From Norana najaformis (lineage: Eukaryota > Annelida > Clitellata > Crassiclitellata > Hormogastridae): a DNA stretch of 64,000 bases. The stretch covers positions 8,036,806-8,100,805 of the forward strand of contig OZ029921.1 in assembly GCA_964023275.1 (NCBI GenBank). The letters run 5' to 3'. A model generated the notes under the pieces. The model saw nothing but the letters and a program-made list of their open reading frames with translations, ran no database searches and was not told the origin of the DNA. Position 1 is the first letter of the stretch; each line of letters begins with the position of its first letter. The translations under genes and the position numbers were made by a program. Of this stretch, positions 45,252 to 56,600 are shown piece after piece.

Positions 45252-45690
45252 CTATGAAGAGAAGAAGAGGAACGATATCACTGAAGAGAAGAATAGAAAC
45301 GATATCAATGAAGAGAAGAATAGAAACGATATCAATGAAGATAAGAATAGAAACGATATCAATGAAGATAAGAATAGAAACGATATCAATGAAGATAAGA
45401 ATAGAAACGATATCAATGAAGAGAAGAATAGAAACGATATCAATGAAGAGAAGAATAGAAACGATATCAATGAAGAGAAGAATAGAAACGATATCAATGA
45501 AGAGAAGAATGGAAACGATATCAATGAAGAGAAGAATAGAAACGATATCAATGAAGAGAAGAATAGAAACGATATCAATGAAGAGAAGAATAGAAACGAT
45601 ATCAATGAAGAGACAATGAAGAGAAGAATAGAAACGATATCAATGAAGAGAAGAATAGAAACGATATCTAAGAAGAGAAGAAGAGAAGAA
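45252..45690. repeat. 16-copy 27-bp minisatellite after the acidic ORF
   Basis: The unit is AATGAAGAGAAGAATAGAAA plus CGATATC. Copies differ at GAGA/GATA and by one partial copy near 45610. It starts 47 bp after the stop of the 44.36-45.2-kb ORF. Nine-codon periods give open frames on both strands (for example MKRRIETIS), which I do not regard as coding. Confidence 0.9.
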
Positions 45691-46369
45691 GAGAGACGAT
45701 GTTGAAGGAAAGAAGGAGATAAACGATGTCGTAGAAGAGAAGATGAGAATCCAGCGAATGTGAAAAAAGTGAGAAATTTCTTCAACTCATCTTAACTTTT
45801 GTCCACTTTGCCTTATGTGACTTACCGACGCCTTATTCTCCATCCGGTCTGCTTGTGTTGCTAAATTCTGCACAGGCCTACCTACATACAAACATCTATA
45901 CATACGTAAGGACAAACTGACAGACAGACAGACACAGACAGGCTGAGAGAGCCCAGCAAAGGCAAGTTAAGGTAAGAAAAGTAGGATTAGTAAAGATAAG
46001 GTAAGATAAAGGTATAGTAAGGTAAGCTAATAAGGTAAAGTAAGGTACATTGGCTTAAGGTAAGATAAGGTAACACAGGGAAGGTAAGGTAAGGTGATTT
46101 GGTATAAAAGATAAGGTGAAATGAAGGAAAGTAAATGCTAGCCTAAAAAGCCGTTCAAACTGCTAGAAATAAACGACATAGGCTTAAACGGATATAAATT
46201 TTTCTTGTTTCTTAAAATAATTGGTTTAAACATTATCATTCAGAGAGTCGGCTTGCAGCAAAGTTCGACTCCGTTTCTGAGAGTTAGGCATCACGGGGGT
46301 GCAAGAGTAAAACCCCATAAACCAGGTTGCAGATTCACTCTTTGTTCTTGTCTGAAAGAGAGGCAGAGG

Positions 46370-46550
46370 GGAAGGAGAAGAAGGAGGGAAGGAAGGAGGG
46401 TCGAGACAGAAGCAGAAGGATCGATCAATCTCTCTCTTCTTCCCTCCTTCCCTCCCTCTTTCCCTCCCTCATTTCCTGCCTATGTGCCTCCCTGTCTGCC
46501 TGCCTGCCTGCCTCCCTCTGCTTCCCTCCTTCCCTCCCTCGTCTCTGAAC
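46370..46550. repeat. GGAAG and CCTCC/CCTG runs, facing purine/pyrimidine
   Basis: GAAGGAGGGAAGGAAGGAGG at 46376-46400 and CTTCCCTCCTTCCCTCCC at 46438-46460 are near-complementary and could fold back. (CTGC) follows at 46493-46513. Confidence 0.7.
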
Positions 46551-46683
46551 GAGAGACTTACTAGATTCCAGAGTCTTTGATTCGCCATCGATTGAGATGT
46601 TGGCGCCACAGAAATTATTAGAATAGATTATATGAATTGTCTGTTAGGCCGGTGGCCGGGTTAATTAAGTTCTTTATTGTCAG

Positions 46684-46865
46684 GCCATTACAGTGTAATG
46701 TAACCTAAGCATGTAATGTAACCTAAGCATGCAATGTAACCTAAGCATGTAATGTAACCCAAGCATGTAATGTAACCTAAGCATGTAATATAACCTAAGC
46801 ACGCAATGTAACCTAAGCATGTAATGTAACCCAAGCATGTAATGTAACCTAAGCATGTAATCTTA
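46684..46865. repeat. 10-copy 18-bp minisatellite
   Basis: GTAATGTAACCTAAGCAT repeated with CTAAGC/CCAAGC and GTAAT/GCAAT changes. A five-copy block appears twice with the same variants (46720-46790 and 46800-46865). Confidence 0.9.
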
Positions 46866-47329
46866 AAGAATTTTGTCATGCACATAATTTTAATTGTGGG
46901 CTAATATAGCGAGCGGGAACAACGGTGGCGCCGACTGGCGAATGAATTGATAACTAATAGCAGCTTCGCCGACTGAATGTTTAATTAAAGAAACGCTGGG
47001 ATTTGGCGAATAATGAGAGGGATGGACAAGAGAAGGAGAGGCAGAGAAATGAGAGGGAAGATTGGGAAGTGGAGAAGAGGGAAGGAGAGGGGAGGACATG
47101 GGTAGGAAGACGCTCAACATAGGATATGCTAATCTCTAAAAGTAGCAGTTGTAGGCCTAATACTAGGCCCATTATATGAGCCTAATTCACGAGTATGATA
47201 ATTGTATGATGTTTTTTTGATTGTCTTCCAGGTACGCATTCTTGATGGCAATGGCAAGGACTCTATTCAGACGAAATGCAAATCTGATCTATCCCAATGG
47301 TATCTTCCACAAGGGTCTCTCTCTCTCTC

Positions 47330-48215
47330 TTCCTGTCTGTCTGTCTGTCTAGTTTCTGTTTTGTCTGTCTAGTTTCTGTTTTGTGTTTGTCTAGTTTATG
47401 TTTTGTCTGTCTAGTTTCTGTTTTGTGTTTGTCTGCTAGTTGTCGGACTCCAGGGTGCCTCTGGCGTGGCTTAAAATCCCGTAAGACCCTGGAGTCTGTA
47501 GGTCCTCTGGCGTGGCTTAAAATCCCGTAAGACCCTGTTTTCTGTGATTGTCTGTCTAATTTCTGTTTTGTCTGTCTAGTTTCTGTTTTGTCTGTCTAGT
47601 TTCTGTTTTGTGTCTGTCTAGTTTCTGTTTTGTGTTTGTCTGCTAGTTGTCGGACTCCAGGGTGCCTCTGGCGTGGCTTAAAATCCCGTAAGACCCTGGA
47701 GTCTGTAGGTCCTCTGGCGTGGCTTAAAATCCCGTAAGACCCTGTTTTCTGTGATTGTCTGTCTAGTTTCTGTTTTGTCTGTCTAGTTTCTGTTTTGTCT
47801 GTCTAGTTTCTGTTTTGTCTGTCTAGTTTCTGTTTTGTGTTTGTCTAGTTTATGTTTTGTCTGTCTAGTTTCTGTTTTGTGTTTGTCTGCTAGTTGTCGG
47901 ACTCCAGGGTGCCTCTGGCGTGGCTTAAAATCCCGTAAGACCCTGGAGTCTGTAGGTCCTCTGGCGTGGCTTAAAATCCCGTAAGACCCTGTTTTCTGTG
48001 ATTGTCTGTCTAGTTTCTGTTTTGTCTGTCTAGTTTCTGTTTTGTCTGTCTAGTTTCTGTTTTGTGTCTGTCTAGTTTCTGTTTTGTGTTTGTCTGCTAG
48101 TTGTCGGACTCCAGGGTGCCTCTGGCGTGGCTTAAAATCCCGTAAGACCCTGGAGTCTGTAGGTCCTCTGGCGTGGCTTAAAATCCCGTAAGACCCTGTT
48201 TTCTGTGATTGTCTT
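47330..48215. repeat. Higher-order tandem array (207/247-bp modules, 454-bp super-repeat)
   Basis: The marker TGTCGGACTCCAGG occurs at 47441, 47648, 47895 and 48102, spaced 207, 247 and 207. Each module joins 20-bp TCTAGTTTCTGTTTTGTCTG repeats to a 35-bp direct pair, CTCTGGCGTGGCTTAAAATC plus CCGTAAGACCCTG. The 40-bp length difference is two 20-bp units. Confidence 0.95.
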
Positions 48216-48235
48216 GTGTAACTTGTCCTCGTCTT

Positions 48236-48325
48236 ATGGAAGAGAGAGAGAGAGAGGGAGGGAGAGAGAGGGGGAGAGAGAGACGGAGAGAAGGAGGGAG
48301 GGAGGGAAGGGGAGGGGAGGGTCGA
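48236..48325. repeat. (GA)n/(GGGA)n purine run
   Basis: It directly adjoins the end of the higher-order array. CT-rich sequence at 47315-47330 bounds the other side. Confidence 0.85.
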
Positions 48326-48722
48326 GACGTAAGAAGGAAGAGCGAATGAAGAGAAAGACGGAATGAATTCAGCTTACAATTCCACAACCACATGATCATT
48401 GACTTGCTTTAACGAATTTTAAGGAGAAGAAATACTCGCTAGGTGGCCATTTCTTCTGTAAACCGACTGTTGCTTTAACGAATTTGTAACAAGCAGAAAT
48501 ACTCGCCAGGTGGCCGCATATTCTTGTGTACCGTGATTTAGGTTAATACGACATCAAAAATTCAAAAATAAACTGAATAATTCTTTTCTTTTCAACTTTG
48601 TATTTTATTTTTAAAATGCATAAAATCATTCCACTGTTGTAATATAACCCTATTGATTTTAAACAGAAAACAAATTGTCACACTTAAGGACACCTTTATT
48701 TCTGCAAGAGATATTTGTTTGC

Positions 48723-48730
48723 TATATAAA
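48723..48730 (+). promoter_or_regulatory. Pol III TATA box of the U6-like copy
   Basis: TATATAAA lies 23-30 bp before the U6 first base, the spacing used by type 3 Pol III snRNA promoters. Its presence argues for a gene duplicate and against an RNA-mediated retrocopy. Confidence 0.65.
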
Positions 48731-48752
48731 GCGATCGCCAAGTTGTTCAATC

Positions 48753-48851
48753 GTACCTGCTTCGGCAGTACATATACTAAAATTGGAAGGATACAGGGAA
48801 GATTAGCATCGCAAGGATGACACGCAAATTCGTGAAGCGTTCCATATTTTT
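48753..48851 (+). ncRNA. U6: U6 snRNA-like gene copy, variant or pseudogene (8-nt deletion)
   Basis: The sequence follows metazoan U6 nearly base for base: a 5' stem-loop around CTTCGGCAG, then ACATATACTAAAATTGG, then AAGGATGACACGCAAATTCG, GAAGCGTTCC and a T5 terminator. Differences from the vertebrate sequence are changes in the 5' stem that still pair (GTAC with GTAC), ACAGAGA changed to ACAGGGA, and an exact 8-nt deletion between AGCAT and CGCAAGG. The deletion removes the 5' arm of the internal stem-loop that holds the catalytic metal site. A TATA box lies at the correct Pol III spacing. By family knowledge this RNA should not support splicing, so it is probably a pseudogene with an intact promoter. 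Confidence 0.9.
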
Positions 48852-48853
48852 CG

Positions 48854-48908
48854 CCCATATTCATAAATATGCAAAAGGAATTCCGCTTTTTTGCACTCAT
48901 GAATATGG
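48854..48908. repeat. Foldback hairpin between the two U6 ends
   Basis: CCCATATTCAT pairs perfectly with ATGAATATGGG. Inside it GCAAAAGG-AATTCC... faces CTTTTTTGC. The hairpin starts directly after the T5 terminator of the U6 copy. Confidence 0.7.
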
Positions 48909-48984
48909 GTAAGAGATTTCATGGCAACGATTTCGCGCGTAACCTTGCAACAACTAAATAGATCGCTTCTGAAAATTCTAGCGC

Positions 48985-49002
48985 AGCGTTCCATATTTTT
49001 TT
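48985..49002 (+). pseudogene. Second U6 3'-end fragment
   Basis: AGCGTTCCATATTTTTTT repeats the last bases and terminator of U6 about 145 bp after the same segment of the first copy. The rest of a second gene is not recognisable. It looks like the remnant of a tandem or partial duplication. Confidence 0.55.
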
Positions 49003-49034
49003 AGTGATTTTATACAATATATTACATGAATTCC

Positions 49035-49248
49035 TCTCTTCCAGTGATTGATCTTGCAGATCCAATTCCAAACACCACCCACTGTAGCCGTCTTACTGCC
49101 TGCCTGCCTGACTCTTGGCTCTTGACCTGGAACCGAACCCTACTTGCCTATCGATTTTGTTTTGCCTGAGTGCCTGTAAATAATCTGGTTCCAGCGACCT
49201 AGCTTTCGTCGGGTGCTGTAGAAATCTCGAGTTTACGATTACGAATCA
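49035..49248 (+). mobile_element. LINE/SINE 3' tail copy
   Basis: It shares TCCAAACACCACCCACTGTA, a short (CTGC) run, TTGACCTGGAACCGAACC, and the GGGTGCTGTAGAAATC...TTACGATTACG end with the 29.8-kb copy. It lies just after the U6 3' fragment. Confidence 0.7.
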
Positions 49249-49724
49249 ATTCTGACGTACTTGTTCGAACAAGATCGCCCGCAAATTCATGTCTAGATAA
49301 TAAATGGCATCACAAAGTCCTGGCCGAACTGTCTTCAAAACCAATCCTTATTCATACTTCATGTAACCTAATTTTGCAAACGATTCTTCAAGTTCCCATA
49401 CAGGCTTCGCGCGAAATAGGAACTCAAGGCGTCGCACAGATCCTAAGAGAACAATTAGCTTTTGAAGCGCCTCAATCACGGCGACATCTAACGAGGCCAC
49501 TGGGACTCGTTTCCGACTTTATGAACTCACAGTAATAACATGAAATGCAATAAGAACCTTATGTACGAAGTCTTGAAGGAATATCCCCTCCGAACAAGCA
49601 ATGGTTAACAGGTCACGCTGTTTGAGGGTGGAAGGTCACGCTGCAGGGGTTAAATCCCAGACAATGCAAGGGTACATGGCCCCTCGTAGGAAACATAGGC
49701 CTACCTGCATGTATATCCTATGCA

Positions 49725-49870
49725 TCGTAATCATAATCCCGAGATTTCTACAGCGCCCAACGAAAGCCACGTCACGGGGACCAGCTTATTCCCGGGCTCT
49801 CAGTCAAAACAAAATCGATAGGCAAAATTACAAAATCAATAGGCAAAAGGACAAAATCGATAGACAAAAG
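49725..49870 (-). mobile_element. LINE/SINE 3' tail copy, with tripled segment
   Basis: The reverse complement carries GGGCGCTGTAGAAATCTCGG and AATAAGCTGGTCCCCGTGAC. At its upstream side AAAATCGATAGGCAAAA-like units (about 21 bp) are repeated three times (49806-49870), a local duplication of the TTTTGCCTATCGATTTTG part of the UTR. Confidence 0.65.
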
Positions 49871-50245
49871 ATGCAAGAAGCGAATGAAATTTGTTCAGTT
49901 AAATGTGGCGTCGATACGAATTTACTTGTCTTGACGAAATGAACCAAGGTGACCAACTGGATGAACTGCAGAGAAAACAAGGACGGCTGTGGGATAGATT
50001 GACCTAGCAATTCCTTGTTGGAGAAAAGCAGATCGTGTGCTCACCTAATTGAGATGGATGGAAACGAGAGCTACGCATAAAATGAATTCCATCTCGAGGC
50101 ATTTTCATTGACTCCACCTTGTAACTATTGCTATTGCCAAGACTTGCATAGCACTCAGTATCTATAATAGGCCCAACTTTCTCCGTATAGCATTACTATT
50201 ATTTCAATATTATTTTTCTTTTAAAATAATTGTTCTTCTCTTTCA

Positions 50246-50467
<222 letters not shown>

Positions 50468-50714
50468 ATCACATTTTTGTAACACAACTTCAAAAGAAAG
50501 ACTATCTCTGCTAAGCAAAACAAGTGATCTGACATCATATGAACACAAGAAGATCAGTCTCTTAAGCCAACTCAAGAGGCAGCTACGAGTAGGAGGAAAT
50601 CATAACAATTGCCGATGATCAGAACTCTTCCTAACTTGCTTAATTTCTATTTTTTTCCATTCACACTGTACAACTGACATGCTCAGTTTATATCCGAGTA
50701 GTGAGAAGAAACCT

Positions 50715-50805
50715 CGAATTGTCTATCTGTCCTGGTGGCGATTTGATCCCGATCTCTGGATTGACAGTTCAGCATGCTAATCACGCCCACTCTCACATTG
50801 CATAT
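50715..50805 (-). mobile_element. tRNA-derived SINE head (family B)
   Basis: The reverse complement reads GATTAGCATGCTGAACTGTC, then GGGATCAAATCGCCACCAGG. It matches the 59.5-kb copy over about 70 bp, including the trailing CACCAGGACAGA. Confidence 0.55.
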
Positions 50806-51859
50806 AAGATTTAAATTAGGGGGAAACAGAAAACTGAGGGGGAATGGAAATATTTTTAAGCAAGCTGCAATTTACTGCTGCCACTATATGAAAGAAAGGA
50901 AACTGGTACTGAAAGAAACAAGGCAGATTTAGCTAAACTAAATGGAGAAATTCCTACACAAATGAAAACATTATTTCACAAATCATCGTGACAATAGATA
51001 ACATCGCGTATTTACAGCAGAATGAAAACTAACTTATCAAATTTTACATTGTATAACCAAAAACATATTTAGTTGCCGTTTAGACTCGGCACATTCAATT
51101 CTGTTCCAAAACAGCCACTTGGAAAACCATTGCATAACAGAACCTCCTGAAATATAGCCAGCTGCTTTCAACAGTTCACAGATGACAACTTCCCTAAAAA
51201 TTGATTCTTAGAAAACGTCCAGTGAAAACTGTCAACAAGGCAGCCACAATCATGCGTACCATGGTCCGTGAAGTTCGAGGTGAATTTTTTTAGATAGAGA
51301 AGCTTATCCGATATTACTGGTATGTCCTGCCTCTTCTGCATAAACCGAAAGAAGTTTTAATGCTCTCAGAATGCTCAAGACATGGCTAAGAAGCACTATG
51401 ACAGAAACAAGGTTGATGCATTCAGTGGTTGTCTGCAACACCCATCATGAGCTGATTGATTCAGTTGACACACAGAAGTTGATTTGCACATTTATTTCCC
51501 GCTCCACCATAAGATCTAATATGTTTGGTACCAAACTACACAATGAATAATTGTATACCTCCGATTTATGATATTTATGTTAACTGGCACTACTCATATT
51601 CACCAACTGTAAATAAAAGTGTTCATACCCTTTAATCAAGTTGCAACAGTATGCGTAGAAAATTGTAGGCTACAAAAACACAGCAAGCCATCTTTATGTT
51701 GTTCCTCTCTAAAAAGTCATTAGCAGTTTCGGCTTATTTAGTCTTTACGTGGAATCTAGATATTTACTCTTTATCGTCATATGAACTCTGTAATCTGCAT
51801 GAAATTAGTCTATGTCCCCCCATTCAAAAAATGTAAAAAATTTCGGCGAGCCGTCCCCC

Positions 51860-52150
51860 AAAGTTATGTATAGATTTTCGCCTCTGCCTCGGAGAAGTCG
51901 ACTTGCAAGCACCTCACGTAAGAGTTACTTTCCAGCATCAATGTGACGTGATGCAGGAAGAAAGTAAGAGCGCTGGTACAACTTCCAGAGGGTTTAAACC
52001 CAAACTGGTTCTGCAAGACTTCACAAGAAATGTTAGGTCTAAGCCACCTAGACACAACAATCTTTTCTGCAATTCTAGAGAGAATTGGAGTCGCAGATAT
52101 AGACCTAAAGTCAGACAGGGTAGATGGCTTGGAAATTTTTGGCACGGGAG
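51860..52150 (-). pseudogene. LINE reverse-transcriptase N-terminal fragment
   Basis: The minus strand reads STLSDFRSISATPILSRIAE, then NQFGFKPSGSCTSALTFFLH, then VRCLQVDFSEA. These are the DFRPIS, QFGF and LxVDFSKAFD motifs of the palm domain, with FSEA in place of FSKA. The frame is truncated there, so no catalytic YADD is present. Confidence 0.85.
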
Positions 52151-52929
52151 CAAAGCGGCTTAAGACCTATTTGTATCGTCTTGCTTAAATTGTTGTCTGA
52201 CCGCTGTGACCCACCCACGCCTACGATTCATCGCTAAGCCGATGGACACATGACGTGTTAACGAATACATTCCTTACTTACTTACTTTCTTACTTGCTTA
52301 CTTACTTACTTATTTATTTACTTCGGTGAGACGTGCCACAGAGCCAACGATGCATTGCATTTTGCCGTGATCCGATTGGATGCGGGTGTCATTTGTTTGT
52401 TTAAACAAAACTTGTAAACATTCAAATTCGTTTATGACGGCAGCGTACAGAACTGCATTAGATTAGTTTATTGGAAAATGTTTGCACAAGATTCGACATT
52501 AAATTCGAGTTCAGACGATGAAGGAGTAATGTCACATTTTGTCCTATCGAAGCCCAGGGAGACGCCATATAGCGCTCTAAAGTAAGTAAGATCACAGTAC
52601 AAACTCTGCACCAGCCAAACTCTGTCAGCACCCAATAAAACCAGAAGTCATAATGCATTCAGTCAAATGCATTTGAAATAAAGCTGTGGTTTTAAAATAA
52701 GTGTATTAATAAACTTTCTGGTACGGACCGATGGTTATGAACTTTTAGAGCCTACTGCAACTGACCGAGGCGAATAAGACCACACTTTGAACATAGGCTT
52801 AAGCTTCATTATGGCAGCGAACTTAGGTCCTGTCTAATATTTTATTCAGTTAATTCCATAAATATGCTGGCTATGCGACATTTGAAAATCTCAGACTATG
52901 TTCATGGTAACAAACCCACAGTAACAGAG

Positions 52930-52937
52930 TATAAATA
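52930..52937 (+). promoter_or_regulatory. TATA box candidate upstream of the coiled-coil gene
   Basis: TATAAATA in GAGTATAAATAGGAAG matches the TATA consensus well and lies about 540 bp before the first recognised exon. An initiator-like TCACTTCATT lies about 30 bp downstream. No ATG exon with the required phase-2 donor was found between it and 53467, so the link is tentative. Confidence 0.25.
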
Positions 52938-53466
52938 GGAAGGTGAGACGTTTTAGGGGGTCACTTCATTGACTGAAATAAGTTAGCACCAAAGACTTTG
53001 AAGTATTGGTGTTTGCTGAGGCAAAGGAATTCTAAGTCTACCGCAATTTTGATAAATTTATGTATGCAAGATAGGCAAGGTGAGCTGGGAATTACAATAT
53101 CGAAGTGGGCTAACTTATGTCAACCTGCTTGTTTATGGATGTGCTGTATATGCCAAAAAGATATATGTATTGACTAAACAAAAACTTTGCTAAAATTTTT
53201 GCATAGCTGTGTCTTATTGTAAGGAGCAACTTGTATTCCAGAAGTTACATATGGTGAATTCTGATATGTTGTGAATGGAAATTCAAAGTTAATTAAACTT
53301 TTGAATGGCTGTACATTATAGTGCAGAACTGTTGTAATGCAGTTCTTGACATAGCTGCTGAAGTCAGCATTTTGGTAGGATTCCAGCATACTTTGTTTCC
53401 AGTTGATAACAATGTAAAATTCACTACTAAAACTAACAGATGATGCTGATTTTCCTCTGTGTTTAG

Positions 53467-53627
53467 GCGTCAGAGAGAGAAGGATGGTTGGCCGTCAGAG
53501 ATGTTGCTTTGTTGTGCTGCTATTGTTTGTGCTGTCGTTGTTGCCTTGATGTCAGCAGTTGGCTATACGGTCTTTGTCCACGTGCGTCTTGTGCATCTTG
53601 AGAATTTAGTGCAAAAACTTCAGACAG
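53467..53627 (+). CDS. Coiled-coil membrane protein, exon with transmembrane segment
   Basis: The acceptor is CTGTGTTTAG| and the donor CAGACAG|GTATTG. The first base completes an Arg codon begun in an unseen upstream exon. It encodes a basic cytoplasmic stub, the only hydrophobic helix, and the start of the coiled coil (RLVHLENLVQKLQT). An internal ATG just before the hydrophobic stretch could serve as a start if no upstream exon exists. Confidence 0.85.
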
Positions 53628-56600
53628 GTATTGTATTTTTATCTTGTTCTTTTTATTGATATGTTAAAGTTGTATCTTTTGGGGGATGCACCTTCCTTTC
53701 TCTATGAGCTCGGTTGCCCCATTTCCAGTTTGCCTGGACGCCGAAATCTTTGTTCTGTGGCCTGATGGTAAAATTTTTGTTCCTTTCATTTGCACTGCAA
53801 CCATGCAATGTCATGCCTTTTCAGTGGTTTGGCTCACTATGTAGAATGGCCTCCCTCTTAACCTACATGTCCTTCTGGCGAGGGATGTTAGATACGCCTT
53901 TCACCAGCAGTTCAAAACTGTTCTTTTTGCTGGGGCTTGGCTGGGAGCGCCTCTGGGTATAGCACTGGAAAGGATACTATATGAATAATCTGAATGAATG
54001 AATGAATGAATGAATCTAGTGGCCAGGCATCACTCAATGGCACTGAGCAAGTGCACATGAAGGATTTTGCTCAAAGCCCTTAAACAGTGACTGTCTAAGA
54101 GGAGGCTTGAACCAGGACATTCTACATTGATTGCTGAACCAATCAGTCACCTTTTCAGCTTTTATGGCTCTTACAGCCTCAGCTGCTAAAAGTGCTGCAT
54201 ACATTGCAGTCTAATGATCGAAACAAGTGCTTTTTAAGGCACTATGCGGCAAGTGTCTCTTCAAAGGTGAAACCACAGTCTTTGTTCATAATCTGTCGGG
54301 CATATCCTCTCACCAGTCGCACGTGAACATCATGATGCTTGAAGTCAAGAAGACCAAAAGGCAGTATATAATTTTTTCTCTGGACTTGAATGAATTCAGA
54401 AGAACTGCCTTTGGATGAAACTGGACAGCAAATTCTATCACTTCGGATGGCAGGAACTATTGAGAAAGCAAAGGAAAAGTCAGGATAGGAAGATTTTAAA
54501 ATTGGTTTTTAGTTAGATATAACTTGCTTGTTAAGAGAATGTATTTTGCACTTTCAGGACTGGAAGGGAATTCCAGTGGACCATCTCTGAACAATTTAAA
54601 AATGACTGTTGCTCAAATCGATAGAGTCAAGATGCTGACTGATTTGTCTCAGTTTCAGAATAATTTATCTGCAGTGCATGACCAGGTATGTAGGACAGAT
54701 TTAGACTTATTGACCCTTGACTCTTTTGTCTAAATGTTCTGAACAAGATATCTGGAGCAAAACAAAATATAAAAAGATCTCTCCCATTGCTGTTAAGTCT
54801 GAGCTGCGAATGGAAAATATATACATGTAAGTAAACAAATGACTTGAATATTGATAATGGTAATAATTAATATTAATGCCCTTACTTTCTTGATTAACTT
54901 TCTGGATGATCTCACTATCAAGGTCTGACTTATTTGCAGAATTTTCTCTCACCCAGTCTAACAATTTCATTGCTTCCTGAGTGAGTATTTCTACCTTAGG
55001 TCTGGAAAAATGTTATCAGTAAAAATTATATTAATGAAAATGATAGAAAGGATGACAACAATAATATGTAATAATAAATGTATAAAGGTCTGGACATTTA
55101 TGTTACACCTTGTGGATTAAGGTTAGGGTTCACCAGCCTAAATAGCAGTTCAGGTACGTAATAGTAGTACGTGTGCTAGTAGTGCATGATTCATTTGACG
55201 GGTTTTGTTTTCAGTTTGTTACACTGCAAAGGTTTTACAAAGACATGGAAGAGAATCCAAATATTGTTCAGTTTCTCAGATCAATCACTGAACAACTGAC
55301 GCCACTGTCACAGGTGCGGCTTCAAGTGCAAAACTTCAACTTCTTCCTTATTCATTGAGTTTGATGAGATCAGTCAGTCAGATCAAATGCAGTCAGTTCT
55401 TTAAGTCAGTGCAGAACACTCATTAATTAGCCTATTTAAATATTTAAGATATACCTTATGCATATTTATATTGTATGCAAATTCATAACACAGATATATT
55501 TATTGACAAGGTAGCTATATCCATTTTTTTAAACTAGTGATAAATACATAAGTAATGCATATTAATAAAATATGCTTCTCCATATGATGTTCCTTATGAA
55601 AAATATGCATATTAACAAGACTAGGCATGCTCACACGATCTGCATACTCGTATTCGTACAAATTTGAGATGTATATGCATAAGATTGGCATGTTTGTAGA
55701 GAGTTAAGACTTAACCCTAACAGGAACGTCATGTGTTGGACATATGAAGCCCGTATGACAGTACTCCAATATGGGCTTCATATGTTCTACATATGGTGTC
55801 ATGTGGTAGAACATACGAAGCCCATATGGGAATATTGTCAAATGCGCTTCATATGTCCAACATATAGTGTTGCTATTATGGGAGCCACCAGAATAAACCA
55901 TTATTGATGTTTGGCTGAAGTTTATTGAACTATTCTTTCCTTATTATTGCAGTAGTTTCTCACATGAAATACAGACCCAGTGTAGGCAATATTTAGTCAA
56001 ATTCAGAGGTTAATAGCAAAATAGGAATTTATGTTGTGGCAGGAAATTGAACTCGTGACCTCTGAACAAGCATTTCAGTATGGTTACCTTTAGACTAACT
56101 CAGTTTTTTGCTAAGTGCTGTCCTGTAGTTTGTTAGAATAGATAAGATTCAATTACCGGCCTGATGAAGCTCATTAGTTCTAAGCAATGCTTGTTAGTTC
56201 TAAGCAATGCACATTGGTTCTAAGCAATGCTCTAAAAACTTTAAAGCTGTTTGGAGTGACCAGATAAGGTTATGAGCAGTTTGGCATTTGTTAGATTAGA
56301 TTAGATTATAACTGGAATTAGATTACCGCAGAAGTGGTGTTGTAGATAGCTTAGAATGATTGTTGGTGCTGTAGAAGTGACTAGCATTGATTCAGATTAT
56401 CATTTAATGGTTTTTAGAGTGATCTTTTGAAAATGATTAGACTTAGGATAATAGTGAAGCAGTTTGCTTAAATTGGTATTACACCAGAGACTCGTATAAC
56501 ATACTTAGTTACAACATAAATTGTGATAATCTGGTTGTTATCACACAAAATGTGATATAAGCTGGTTGTTATAACATGAATTTTAATATAACCTGGCTGT

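Noticed and set aside
53064-53079. ATG exon ATGCAAGATAGGCAAG with a GTGAGC donor as first exon of the coiled-coil gene
   Set aside because: It ends in phase 1. Joined to 53467 it shifts the frame and meets a stop before the coiled coil. The frame that would fit has a TAG immediately upstream.
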